Shown piece by piece: positions 48,709-57,863 of a DNA stretch of 64,000 bases. Below the pieces are notes generated by a model that was not told where the DNA came from, did no database searches, and worked only from the letters and a program-made list of their open reading frames with translations. Source of the stretch: Variovorax sp. S12S4 (GTDB lineage: Bacteria > Pseudomonadota > Gammaproteobacteria > Burkholderiales > Burkholderiaceae_C). Made by a program: the position numbers and the translations under genes. How positions within the stretch are numbered: position 1 is the first letter of the stretch; the number at the start of each line of letters is the position of its first letter. The stretch is from contig NZ_JALPKR020000002.1 in the NCBI RefSeq assembly GCF_023195515.1, positions 1,341,001-1,405,000 on the forward strand. Reading direction: 5' to 3'.

Positions 48709-49493
48709 GCAGCAACAGAAAAATCGGCGACGTCATTCTCGACGTACAGAACATCTCGCTGAGCTTCGGCGGCGTGAAGGCGCTCACCGATATCAGCTTC
48801 AACGTGCGCGAGCATGAGGTGCGGGCCATCATCGGCCCCAACGGCGCGGGCAAGAGCTCGATGCTGAACTGCATCAACGGCGTGTACTGGCCGCAGCAGG
48901 GCTCCATCACCTTCCGCGGCCAGACCTTCAAGCACATGAACTCGCGCCAGGTGGCCGAGATGGGCGTGGCGCGCACCTTCCAGAATCTTGCACTCTTCAA
49001 AGGCATGAGCGTGCTCGACAACATCATGACGGGGCGCAACCTCAAGATGAAGAGCGGCCTGTTCGCGCAGGCGCTGCGCTGGGGTCCGGCCGAGCGCGAA
49101 GAGCTGAAGCACCGCGAGTTCGTCGAGCACATCATCGACTTTCTCGAGATTCAGGCACACCGCAAGACGCCCGTGGGCCGCCTGCCCTACGGCTTGCAAA
49201 AGCGCGTCGACCTGGGCCGCGCGCTTGCCATGGAGCCGCAGGTGCTGCTGCTCGACGAGCCGATGGCCGGCATGAACGTGGAAGAAAAGCAGGACATGAG
49301 CCGCTTCATCCTCGACGTGAACGACGAGTTCGGCGCCACCATCGTCCTGATCGAGCACGACATGGGCGTGGTGATGGACATCTCCGACCGCGTGGTGGTG
49401 CTCGACTACGGCAAAAAGATCGGCGACGGCACGCCCCATGAGGTGCGAAACAACGAAGACGTCATCCGGGCGTACCTGGGTGTGGAGCACTGA
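48705..49493 (+). CDS. livG: branched-chain-type ABC transporter ATP-binding protein LivG-like
   Basis: 262-residue ATPase. Walker [21 protein letters not shown]. The signature is PYGLQKRVDLGRALAMEPQV (an LPYGLQKRV variant of LSGGQQQ, as usual in LivG), Walker B is LLLDEPMAGMN, and the H-loop is VLIEHDMGVVMDISDRVVVL. It is the second gene of the operon, ATGA-coupled to the ligase. A REP-like repeat lies between it and livH. Confidence 0.92.
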   Translation: MSSNRKIGDVILDVQNISLSFGGVKALTDISFNVREHEVRAIIGPNGAGKSSMLNCINGVYWPQQGSITFRGQTFKHMNSRQVAEMGVARTFQNLALFKGMSVLDNIMTGRNLKMKSGLFAQALRWGPAEREELKHREFVEHIIDFLEIQAHRKTPVGRLPYGLQKRVDLGRALAMEPQVLLLDEPMAGMNVEEKQDMSRFILDVNDEFGATIVLIEHDMGVVMDISDRVVVLDYGKKIGDGTPHEVRNNEDVIRAYLGVEH

Positions 49494-49525
49494 CGCCATG
49501 CCACACCCGACGCTGATGCATTGCT

Positions 49526-49637
49526 CCTTCCCCCTCTGGGGGAAGGCTGGGAAGGGGGCCCGACAGCCCTCGCTACACGGCCGCGCTTCATCGAGCGCCG
49601 CCTGCCCCCCACCCCAACCCTCCCCGGAAGGGGAGGG
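49526..49637. repeat. REP-like hairpin pair A+B inside the liv operon
   Basis: Hairpin A CCTTCCCCC-TCT-GGGGGAAGG (49526-49546) and hairpin B CCCTCCCC-GGAA-GGGGAGGG (49618-49637) match those at 44198-44304. It sits within an otherwise tight operon, 33 bases after livG and 24 before livH, so it could stabilise or partly terminate the upstream message. Confidence 0.8.
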
Positions 49638-49661
49638 AGAAGAACAAGAGAGACATTGACC

Positions 49662-50591
49662 ATGGGCTTTTTCCTCGAAACCCTCTTCGGCGGCCTCATG
49701 GTCGGCATGCTCTATTCGCTGATCGCCATCGGCTTCGTGCTGATCTACAAGGCCTCGGGCGTCTTCAACTTTGCGCAGGGCGCCATGGTGCTGTTCGCGG
49801 CGCTGGCCATGGCGCGCTTTGCCGAGTGGTTTCCGCAGTGGTTCGGCTTCGAAAGCCAGATCCTCGCGAACATCCTGGCCTTTGTCGCGGCCATGGGCGT
49901 AATGGTGATCGTGGCCTGGCTCATCGAGCGGCTCGCGCTCAGCAAGCTGGTGAACCAGGAAGGCATCACGCTCCTGATGGCCACGCTGGGCATTGCCTAC
50001 TTTCTGGATGGCGTGGGCCAGACGATCTTCGGCAACGACATCTACAAGATCGACGTGGGCATGCCCAAGGAACCGCTGATGGTGCTGCAGGGTACCTTCC
50101 AGGGCGGGCTGCTGCTGAGCCAGGAGGACCTGATTGCCGCGCTGGTGGCAGCGGGCCTTGTGGTGGTGCTGGCCATCTTCTTCCAGAAGACCGCCACGGG
50201 CCGCGCGCTGCGCGCGGTGGCCGACGACCACCAGGCCGCGCAGTCCATCGGCATTCCGCTCAAGCGCATCTGGGTGATCGTGTGGTCGGTGGCCGGCTTC
50301 TCGGCTCTGGTGGCCGGGATCATCTGGGGATCGAAGCTGGGCGTGCAGTTCTCGCTTTCGCTGGTGGCGCTGAAGGCGCTGCCGGTGGTGATTCTGGGTG
50401 GCCTCACCTCGATTCCGGGCGCCATCATCGGCGGCCTGCTGATCGGTGTGGGCGAGAAGCTTTCTGAAATTTATCTCGGCCCCATGCTCGGTGGCGGCAT
50501 CGAGATCTGGTTTGCCTACGTTCTTGCCCTGGTCTTCCTGCTGGTTCGCCCGCAAGGCCTGTTCGGCGAGAAGATCATCGATCGGGTTTGA
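49662..50591 (+). CDS. livH: branched-chain-type ABC transporter permease LivH-like
   Basis: 309-residue inner-membrane permease with about eight helices. Start MGFFLETLFGGLMVGMLYSL, then IAIGFVLIYKASGVFNFAQG (the livH/livM signature region), TGRALRAVADDHQAAQSIGI (cytoplasmic loop that contacts the ATPase) and LVALKALPVVILGGLTSIPG. It forms the transporter with LivM and the two ATPases. It is the first gene after the REP-like repeat; GAGAGACATTGACC precedes ATG. Confidence 0.93.
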   Translation: MGFFLETLFGGLMVGMLYSLIAIGFVLIYKASGVFNFAQGAMVLFAALAMARFAEWFPQWFGFESQILANILAFVAAMGVMVIVAWLIERLALSKLVNQEGITLLMATLGIAYFLDGVGQTIFGNDIYKIDVGMPKEPLMVLQGTFQGGLLLSQEDLIAALVAAGLVVVLAIFFQKTATGRALRAVADDHQAAQSIGIPLKRIWVIVWSVAGFSALVAGIIWGSKLGVQFSLSLVALKALPVVILGGLTSIPGAIIGGLLIGVGEKLSEIYLGPMLGGGIEIWFAYVLALVFLLVRPQGLFGEKIIDRV

Positions 50592-50592
50592 G

Positions 50593-51714
50593 ATGTTCTA
50601 TAGAGAAAACGGCCAATTCAAGTCGAGCTACAGGGCCGACCAGCAGATCTTCCCGATCGCGCAGGACCGCATCGCCATCCTGGTGCTGCTGCTCGTGGCT
50701 TTCATCGTGGTGCCGCTGGGCGTGTCCGACTACTGGATGCGCGCCATCCTCACGCCCTTCCTGATTCTTTCGCTTGCGGCGCTGGGCCTCAACATCCTGG
50801 TCGGCTACTGCGGGCAGATCTCGCTGGGCACCGGCGCCTTCATGGCGGTGGGCGCGTATGCGGCCTACAACTTCCAGGTGCGCATCGACGGCATGCCGCT
50901 GATTGCATCGCTGCTGCTCGGCGGCCTCTGCGCCACGATCATCGGCGTGCTGTTCGGTATTCCCAGCTTGCGCATCAAGGGGCTGTACCTCGCGGTGGCC
51001 ACGCTGGCGGCGCAGTTCTTCACCGACTGGGCGTTTCTTCGCATCCAGTGGTTCACCAACAACTCGTCGTCGGGTTCGGTGAGCGTGGCGGGGCTCAACG
51101 TGTTCGGCGTGCCGATCGAGTCGCCGGTGCAGAAGTATCTGTTCTGCCTGGTCTTCGTGGTGGTGTTCGCGCTGCTCGCCAAGAACCTGGTGCGCAGCGC
51201 CATCGGCCGCGAGTGGATGGCCATGCGCGACATGGACGTGGCCGCCGCGGTGATCGGCATTCGCCCGGTGTACGCCAAGCTCACGGCCTTTGCGGTGAGC
51301 AGCTTCATCGTCGGCGTGGCCGGCGCGCTGTGGGGCTTCATTCACCTGGGCGCATGGGAGCCGGCGGCGTTCAGCATCGACCGCTCGTTCCAGCTGCTCT
51401 TCATGGTGATCATCGGCGGGCTCGGCTCAATCATGGGCAGCTTCTTCGGCGCCGCGTTCATCGTGCTGCTGCCGCTCTTTTTGAACCAGCTGCCCGGGTG
51501 GCTGGGCTTCTCGATTTCGACCGCGCTGGCCTCGCACCTGGAGACCATGATCTTCGGCGCGCTGATCGTGTTCTTCCTGATCGTGGAGCCGCACGGCCTT
51601 GCAAGGCTGTGGTCCACGGGCAAGGAGAAATTGCGGCTCTGGCCCTTCCCCCAGTTGATTTTCTTCGTTCGTAGAAACCGGCACAGAGGTGCCCACATAA
51701 GGAGACAGGCATGA
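50593..51714 (+). CDS. livM: branched-chain-type ABC transporter permease LivM-like
   Basis: 373-residue permease. Core: LAALGLNILVGYCGQISLGT, AAYNFQVRIDGMPLIASLLL, IPSLRIKGLYLAVATLAAQF and the ATPase-contact loop MAMRDMDVAAAVIGIRPVYA. It starts 1 base after the livH stop. The last 20 or so residues (FFVRRNRHRGAHIRRQA) are basic and extend over the binding-protein start by an ATGA overlap. Relatives usually end near WPFP, so this tail may be an extension or an indel effect. Confidence 0.92.
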   Translation: MFYRENGQFKSSYRADQQIFPIAQDRIAILVLLLVAFIVVPLGVSDYWMRAILTPFLILSLAALGLNILVGYCGQISLGTGAFMAVGAYAAYNFQVRIDGMPLIASLLLGGLCATIIGVLFGIPSLRIKGLYLAVATLAAQFFTDWAFLRIQWFTNNSSSGSVSVAGLNVFGVPIESPVQKYLFCLVFVVVFALLAKNLVRSAIGREWMAMRDMDVAAAVIGIRPVYAKLTAFAVSSFIVGVAGALWGFIHLGAWEPAAFSIDRSFQLLFMVIIGGLGSIMGSFFGAAFIVLLPLFLNQLPGWLGFSISTALASHLETMIFGALIVFFLIVEPHGLARLWSTGKEKLRLWPFPQLIFFVRRNRHRGAHIRRQA

Positions 51715-53042
51715 AACTGAAATCGCTCGCTCTGACCGCCGCCCTGGTGGCCGGCACTGTCGGCACGCTGCTCGCGCCATCGCTCGCGCAAGCCCAGGCC
51801 AAGGAACAGTTCTTCCCGCTGCTGGTGTACCGCACCGGGCCGTACGCGCCCAACGGCACGCCATGGGCCAACGGCAAGCAGGACTACATCAAGTACGTCA
51901 ACGCCACAGGCGGCATCAACGGCGTGAAGATTGCCTACGAAGAATGCGAGACCGGCTACGCGACCGACAAGGGCGTGGAGTGCTACGAGCGGCTGAAGGG
52001 CCGCCCCGGCGTGACGCTGTTCGACCCGCAGGCGACCGGCATCACCTTTGCGCTGACCGACAAGGTGCCCACCGACAAGATCCCGCTCATCACGCTGGGC
52101 TACGGCCTCTCGGCGTCGCAGGACGGCAGCGTGTTCAAGTGGAACTTCCCGCTGATGGGCAGCTACTGGACCGCGGCCGACATCCTGGTGCAGCACATCG
52201 GCAAGAAGGAAGGCGGCATGGACAAGCTCAAGGGCAAGAAGATCGCCCTTGTCTATCACGACTCGCCTTTCGGCAAGGAGCCGATTCCGCTGCTGCAGGA
52301 GCGCGCCAAGCAGAACGGCTTCGAGCTGTCGCTCATTCCGGTCACCGCGCCCGGCGTCGAGCAGAAGTCCGCCTGGCTGCAGGTGCGCCAGTCGCGTCCC
52401 GACTACGTGCTGCTGTGGGGCTGGGGCGTGATGAACTCCACCGCACTGAAGGAAGCTGTGGCCACGGGCTACCCGCGCGAGAAGATGTACGGCGTGTGGT
52501 GGGCCGGCGCCGAGCCCGACGTGAAGGACGTGGGCGCCAATGCCAAGGGCTACAACGCGCTGGCGCTCAACACCTCGGGCACCGAGCCCAAGGTGATCCA
52601 GGAAATCCTCAAGCAGGTGCACGACAAGGGCCAGGGCACGGGACCGAAGGAAGAAGTGGGCTCGGTGCTCTACACGCGCGGCGTGATCATCCAGATGCTC
52701 GGCGTCGAAGCCGTGAAGCGCGCGCAGGAGCGCTTCGGCAAAGGCAAGGTCATGACCGGCGAGCAAGTGCGCTGGGGCATGGAGAACCTGGCGCTCGACC
52801 AGAAGAAGCTCGACTCGCTGGGCTTCTCGGGCGTGCTGCGTCCGCTGAGCACATCGTGCCAGGACCACATGGGATCGACCTGGGCGCGCGTGCACACCTG
52901 GGACGGCGCCAAGTGGGGCGGCATGTCCGACTGGTACCAGGCCGACGAGCAGATCATCAAGCCGATGGTGAAGGTTGCGGCCGAGAAGTACGCGGGCGAG
53001 AAGAAGCTCACCCGCCGCGACGCGGCGGACTGCAGCTCCTGA
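51711..53042 (+). CDS. Liv-type ABC transporter periplasmic substrate-binding protein
   Basis: 443-residue secreted receptor with Sec signal MKLKSLALTAALVAGTVGTL (cleavage after LAQAQA). The mature part starts QFFPLLVYRTGPYAPNGTPW, NGKQDYIKYVNATGGINGVK, then IAYEECETGYATDKGVECYE. The type I fold is that of LivK-like proteins. Its length and the acid-binding family it belongs to match those next to CoA ligases for aromatic or fatty acids, not the amino-acid receptors. The ligand is not known. Confidence 0.9.
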   Translation: MKLKSLALTAALVAGTVGTLLAPSLAQAQAKEQFFPLLVYRTGPYAPNGTPWANGKQDYIKYVNATGGINGVKIAYEECETGYATDKGVECYERLKGRPGVTLFDPQATGITFALTDKVPTDKIPLITLGYGLSASQDGSVFKWNFPLMGSYWTAADILVQHIGKKEGGMDKLKGKKIALVYHDSPFGKEPIPLLQERAKQNGFELSLIPVTAPGVEQKSAWLQVRQSRPDYVLLWGWGVMNSTALKEAVATGYPREKMYGVWWAGAEPDVKDVGANAKGYNALALNTSGTEPKVIQEILKQVHDKGQGTGPKEEVGSVLYTRGVIIQMLGVEAVKRAQERFGKGKVMTGEQVRWGMENLALDQKKLDSLGFSGVLRPLSTSCQDHMGSTWARVHTWDGAKWGGMSDWYQADEQIIKPMVKVAAEKYAGEKKLTRRDAADCSS

Positions 53043-53130
53043 TGACCTGACGACGGTGGCGGCTCGCAAGAGCCGCCATTCGAAAGAACAGCCTCCTGTC
53101 GTTGTTCTTTCGAATGCTTCGGAACACACC

Positions 53131-53943
53131 ATGAGCGAATCCAAAATCCTTCTCGACGTCAACGGCATCGAGGTCATCTACAACCACGTGATCCTGGTGC
53201 TGAAAGGCGTTTCGCTCACGGTACCCGAGGGCGGCATCGTGGCGCTGCTCGGCGGCAATGGCGCGGGCAAGACAACCACGCTGCGCGCGGTGAGCAACCT
53301 GCTCGCGGGCGAACGCGGCGCGGTGACCAAGGGCACCATCGAGTTGCGCGGCGAGCGCATCGAGGCGCTCTCGCCCTCCGAACTGGTGAAGCGCGGGCTG
53401 ATCCAGGTGATGGAAGGCCGCCACTGCTTCGCGCACCTGACGATCGAGGAAAACCTGATGACCGGCGCCTACACGCGCACCGACGGCAAGGCGGCGGTGC
53501 AGCAGACGCTGGAGAAGGTGTATGCGTACTTCCCGCGCCTGAGGACGCGGCGCACATCGCAGGCGGCCTACACCTCGGGCGGCGAGCAGCAGATGTGCGC
53601 CATCGGCCGCGCGCTGATGGCCAACCCGACGATGGTGCTGCTCGACGAGCCGTCGATGGGCCTGGCGCCGCAGATCGTGGAGGAGGTGTTCGAGATCGTG
53701 AAAGACCTGAACACCAAGGAGCGCGTGACCTTTCTGCTGGCCGAGCAGAACACCAACATGGCGCTGCGCTACGCCGACTACGGCTACATCCTGGAGAACG
53801 GCCGCATCGTGATGGACGGCGAGGCCAAGAGCCTGCGCGAGAACGAGGACGTGAAAGAGTTCTATCTTGGCGTCGGCGGTGCGGACCGGAAGAGTTTTCG
53901 CGACGTGAAGAGCTACAAGCGGCGCAAGAGGTGGCTGGCGTGA
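53131..53943 (+). CDS. livF: branched-chain-type ABC transporter ATP-binding protein LivF-like
   Basis: 270-residue ATPase. Walker [21 protein letters not shown]; signature TSGGEQQMCAIGRALMANPT; Walker B VLLDEPSMGLAPQIVEEVFE; H-loop is replaced by the usual LivF LLAEQNTNMALRYADYGYIL. The basic C-terminal extension DRKSFRDVKSYKRRKRWLA is longer than in amino-acid LivF. It is the last transporter gene; a big inverted repeat follows before the second ligase. Confidence 0.93.
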   Translation: MSESKILLDVNGIEVIYNHVILVLKGVSLTVPEGGIVALLGGNGAGKTTTLRAVSNLLAGERGAVTKGTIELRGERIEALSPSELVKRGLIQVMEGRHCFAHLTIEENLMTGAYTRTDGKAAVQQTLEKVYAYFPRLRTRRTSQAAYTSGGEQQMCAIGRALMANPTMVLLDEPSMGLAPQIVEEVFEIVKDLNTKERVTFLLAEQNTNMALRYADYGYILENGRIVMDGEAKSLRENEDVKEFYLGVGGADRKSFRDVKSYKRRKRWLA

Positions 53944-53994
53944 AGCACCGGTGCGCTGCTGTTCAGGGCGCGATCCCGCCGACGGGGTACCTTG

Positions 53995-54185
53995 CTCCGC
54001 GAATGTCCCCCGCCTTCGGCTCCTCCTTTATTTCGCTGCGCAAGGCACCCCATCGGCGTGCTCGTTGCACAGAGCAGTGGTTGATCAGCGGTACACCAGC
54101 AGCGTGCCCCGGTGCACAGGGCATCGGGTGCTCCCCGCAGCGAAATAAAGGAGGAGGGGCGCAGCCCCGGGGGACATTCGCGGAG
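53995..54185. repeat. 191-base near-palindromic intergenic repeat
   Basis: The 348-base gap between livF and the second ligase holds no gene I can support. Its core is a long inverted repeat. The left arm begins CTCCGCGAATGTCCCCC (53995) and runs to TCCTCCTTTATTTCGCTGCG (54040). The right arm begins CGCAGCGAAATAAAGGAGGA (54136) and runs to GGGGGACATTCGCGGAG (54185). The arms differ only by short GC-rich inserts (GCCTTCGGC versus GGGCGCAGCC). The loop region also contains partly pairing GGCACCCCATCGG and GCATCGGGTGC. It resembles a folded non-autonomous repeat and lies inside an operon-like gene row. Confidence 0.75.
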
Positions 54186-54291
54186 GGGGAGTACCCGGTG
54201 GCCTTTGCACACGCCCTGAGGGCTCCCGCATTGCACAGCGCCGCAAACCAGCCTCACGGAATAACAGAACTGAAAGATGAAGGGTACGGAC

Positions 54292-55538
54292 ATGACCGAC
54301 CACTACGACAAGCTAGAAATCCGTGACCCCGCCGAACGCGAGCGCGACCTCCTGGCCGCGTTGCCGAAGCAGATTGCGCAGGCCCAGACCGCCGCGCCCG
54401 CTTTCGCAAAGATTTTCGACGGCGTAAAGCCCGCCGACATCACGACACGCGAAGCGCTCGCCAAGCTGCCCGTCACGCGCAAGACGGAACTGCTCGAACT
54501 GCAGAAGCAGCGCCGCGCCGACGACCCTTTGGCGGGTTTTCTGCCATCGGCCGCGGCACCCGCATGCCGCGCGTGTTCGCAAGCCCCGGCACCATCTACG
54601 AGCCCGAAGGCGAAGCGCGCGACTACTGGCGCACCGCACGTGCATTGCATGCGGCGGGCTTTCGCACCGGCGAGCTCATCCACAACAGCTTCAGCTACCA
54701 CATGACACCGGCCGGCTCCATCATGGAGAGCGGCGCGCGTGCCATGGGTTGCACCGTGTTTGCTGGCGGCACCGGCCAGACCGAGCAGCAGCTCGAAGCC
54801 ATGGTCGACCTGAAACCCGAGGGCTATGCAGGCACGCCGAGCTTCCTGAAAATCTTGCTCGAAAAGGCCGAAGAGAAAGGCCTGAAGCTGCCTTCGCTCA
54901 CCAAGGCCCTTGTTTCCGGCGAAGCCTTTCCGCCCAGCCTGCACGACTGGATTGCTGCGCATGGCGTGAAGGGCACGCAGTGCTATGCCACTGCCGACCT
55001 CGGCCTGATCGCTTATGAGACCAGCGCACGCGAAGGCCTGGTGATCGACGAAGGCGTGCTGGTCGAGATCGTGCGCCCCGGCACCGGAGATCCGGTGCCC
55101 GACGGCGAGGTGGGCGAGATTGTGGTGACCACCTTCAACCCCGACTACCCGCTGGTGCGCTTTGGCACCGGAGACCTCTCCGCGGTGCTCGCGGGCACCT
55201 GCCCTACCGGCCGCACCAACAAGCGCATCAAGGGCTGGCTCGGCCGCGCCGACCAGACCACCAAGGTGCGCGGCATGTTTGTGCATCCTTCGCAGGTGGC
55301 CGAGATCGCGCGACGTTTTCCGGAGATCGTGCGCGCGCGCCTCGTGGTGTCAGGCGAAATGGGCGACGACCAGATGACCTTCAGGCTCGAGTGCGCCGGC
55401 GCGCCGGCCGGGCTCGATGCGCGCATTGCCGATGCGGTGCGCGAAGTGACCAAGCTGCGCGGCACCATCGAGCTGGTGGCGCCGGGCACGCTCCCAAACG
55501 ACGGCAAGGTGATCGAGGACGCGCGCAGCTACAAGTAG
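54292..55538 (+). pseudogene. PaaK-type AMP-dependent CoA ligase, one-base frameshift
   Basis: About 416 residues of a phenylacetate-CoA-ligase-family enzyme. The N-terminal part MTDHYDKLEIRDPAERERDL through RKTELLELQKQRRADDPLAGF is in one frame. At the T4 run 54537-54540 the frame loses one base, and the remainder is in another frame: SAIGRGTRMPRVFASPGTIY, EPEGEARDYWRTARALHAAG. Further motifs are EGYAGTPSFLKILLEKAEEK and the C-terminal FRLECAGAPAGLDARIAD and TLPNDGKVIEDARSYK. Adding one T restores the GFSAIGRG join. A PaaK-like ligase next to a Liv-type ABC and another ligase is a known arrangement for aromatic or related acids. ATG 54292 was preferred to 54277. Confidence 0.82.
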
Positions 55539-56539
55539 CGGCGGTAGAGGCGGCGCGTGATGGCGCGCACCAGCACCACCAGCAGCACCAGGTAGACCGC
55601 CGCCATTGCGATGGCGAGCATCAAGAGATTGCCGTCGCTGCTGCGACCCGAAAAGCTCACGCTGGCAACCCACACCAGCCCGCCGACGGCGAGGGCAATG
55701 CAGACCGCCTGCAGCATGGCAAAAGCCGTAACCGCCGCCGCCACGGCCCTGAAAGGACGCGTTTGCACGGGCGCCGGCGCGGCGCCGAGCCATGCGCCCC
55801 AGAACGCCAGGCCATAGACCAGCAGCGGCACCGCGAACCAGCCGAGAAGAAGCGGCAGCAGGTCGGAGTCCCTCGACGTGTCGACCCAGCCGCTTGCGAC
55901 GTTGCCGACCCACATCTGCAGCGAGACGAACATCGCGGCGATCACGAGCGCCACCGCGCGGCGGGTCGATGTTGCGGCAGCGGGCGCGTCATCCTCGATG
56001 GCCATGCCGCGCTCGCGCAGTGCGAAACGGGCGGCAAGCCACACGCTCGCAACCAGAACAATCATCTGGATGACCGACTGCACCAGCATCGACATGGCCA
56101 TGATCGAGCGAAGGCCGTACATGTCGACCGTCTCGTGCAGCGAGCCGCCCGGCATGAAGAGCACCTGTGCCTGGTAGAACAGCGGCGTCAATGCAAGCGC
56201 ATTGATGACCATCGCCGGCAGGAACACGGCGGCAAAACGGCTCGTTGGACTGCGAAGCTGCGCAACACGGGCGGCGCCGCGCTCGTCGAGCGCCTTGCGC
56301 GCATGGCACCACGCCAGCGTAGCGGCCAGCAGCCACACCGTGGCAACGCGAGACAGCAGCGGAACCCACACGCCCGGCTGCGCGTACACGCTGCGCATCT
56401 GCTCGCTGTGCGGCGACGAAGGCAGCAGCTGCACCGTCATGTTCACGATGAAGAGGGCCGCATCGATCGCCACCACGATCCATGCGAAGTCCATGGGCAG
56501 GCGCTGCGCGCGCTCGAAGGAAGATGGGGATGCCGCCAT
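55529..56539 (-). CDS. multi-pass membrane protein of unknown function
   Basis: 336 residues, predicted eight or so membrane helices (for example FAWIVVAIDAALFIVNMTVQ, VWVPLLSRVATVWLLAATLA, IMAMSMLVQSVIQMIVLVAS, LLPLLLGWFAVPLLVYGLAF). The early region SPHSEQMRSVYAQPG is polar and extracytoplasmic. Short basic ends (ITRRLYRRYL) lie inside. I do not recognise a family. It converges on the ligase with a 10-base overlap, so it is separate from the transport operon. Confidence 0.75.
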   Translation of the reverse strand: MAASPSSFERAQRLPMDFAWIVVAIDAALFIVNMTVQLLPSSPHSEQMRSVYAQPGVWVPLLSRVATVWLLAATLAWCHARKALDERGAARVAQLRSPTSRFAAVFLPAMVINALALTPLFYQAQVLFMPGGSLHETVDMYGLRSIMAMSMLVQSVIQMIVLVASVWLAARFALRERGMAIEDDAPAAATSTRRAVALVIAAMFVSLQMWVGNVASGWVDTSRDSDLLPLLLGWFAVPLLVYGLAFWGAWLGAAPAPVQTRPFRAVAAAVTAFAMLQAVCIALAVGGLVWVASVSFSGRSSDGNLLMLAIAMAAVYLVLLVVLVRAITRRLYRRYL

Positions 56540-56665
56540 ACGATGGGAATACTTTCGCCTTGATGAATCCGTCGCCCGGCGTGCGTGGGCCGGGCGATTC
56601 GAAAACGGCGAGCGTACCGGAACGCGGCGGCAATCCGGAGACCACGCGATGCGGCCTGCTTGAGC

Positions 56666-57786
56666 TCAGTGCGCGAGCGCGGCCTCGGCCTCTTCAGGCG
56701 CGGGCCCCACGTACACCGATTGCGGCCTTATCAACCGCCCCTTCTTCACCTGCTCGCGCGCATGCGCGATCCATCCGCTCACGCGTCCGGCGGCGAACAC
56801 GCAGGTGAAGCTCTCGCGGCCGAAGCCCAGCGCTTCGAGCAGCAGCGCGGTGTAGAACTCCACATTGGTTTCGAGCGCGCGGCCGGGCTTCTTCTCGCGC
56901 AGGATGGCGAGCGCGGCTTTCTCGGCAGCCTCGGCCAGTTCGAAGCGCGCCGCATTGACGCTGCCCTCGGCGCCCAGCCGGCGCAGCGCCCCTTGAGCGC
57001 ATCGGCGCGCGGATCGCGCACGCGGTAGATGCGATGGCCGAAGCCCATCAGCCGCTGGCCGTCGGCCACGGCCGCTTCGAGCCAGGCCCGGGCATTGGCC
57101 GCGGTGCCGATGGCATCGAGCGCGTCGAGCACCGGGCCCGGCGCACCGCCATGCAAGGGGCCCTTGAGTGCGCTGATGCCGGCGAGCACCGCCGACGCAA
57201 GCCCCGCGCCGGTCGAGGCCACCACCCGCGCGGCAAAGGTCGACGCATTCAGGCCGTGATCGCAGACGGTGACCAGGTAGGTGTCGAGCGCGGCAACCCG
57301 CGCCTCGGTGGGGGTGCGGCCGTGCAGCATGCGAAGCATGTCGGCAGCCTGCGGCAGCGCTTCGTCGGGTGCGAGCGCCTGCACGCCCAGCCGCCAGCGC
57401 GTCACCGCTGCGGTGTAGACCGCAGGCGCCGCCACCAGCCGCAGCGCGGTGGGCAGGTCGTCGCCGTCGGGCAGGCGCGCCAGCAGGGCACGGACCGCTT
57501 CGATGGGCGGCAGCTTGCGCAGCATGGCATCGTCATTGGGTTGCAGCCGCTCGAAGGCCTCGCGCCGTGCGCGGCCCAGCCCTGCGCGCAGGCCGGCTGC
57601 GTCGGGCAGTTTGTCGAAGAAGCCCTGGAACAGCAGCGCCACCGCTTCTTCGTAGCGCCAGTGCTGCGCGATTTCATCGAGCTCATGGCCGCGAATCACC
57701 AGCCGGCCGGCGGCGCCATCCACTTCGGACAACACCGTGTGCGCGGCCACCACGCCTTCGAGGCCGCCGCCATCTTCGTCGTTCAT
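56666..57786 (-). pseudogene. citrate synthase-family gene, one-base frameshift
   Basis: About 373 codons of the type II small citrate synthase family. The N-terminal frame (MNDEDGGGLEGVVAAHTVLS, EVDGAAGRLVIRGHELDEIA) runs through the catalytic His region VCDHGLNASTFAARVVASTG, the second His region SALKGPLHGGAPGPVLDALD and MGFGHRIYRVRDPRADALKG. At the C4 run 56989-56992 one base is missing. The remaining frame is RRLGAEGSVNAARFELAEAA, ALETNVEFYTALLLEALGFG and the family C-terminus AGRVSGWIAHAREQVKKGRL, IRPQSVYVGPAP. The usual catalytic Asp of N-V-D-F-Y is Glu here (NVEFY). AAGGAG precedes ATG 57786. It is divergent from the HTH-citrate synthase gene. Confidence 0.8.
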
Positions 57787-57832
57787 TTCTTGCACTCCTT
57801 GATGAGATGGCGTTCATTCTGTCGGCGCTAAC

Positions 57833-57844
57833 ATTGACGTCAAT
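57833..57844. promoter_or_regulatory. palindrome between the two citrate-synthase-family genes
   Basis: ATTGACGTCAAT is a perfect 12-base palindrome in the 77-base divergent gap, 20 bases before the HTH-citrate synthase start. A TTGAT...ATCAA pair lies beside it. It is a natural operator candidate for the HTH-bearing protein. Confidence 0.5.
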
Positions 57845-57863
57845 CTTGATTTAATCCATCAAC

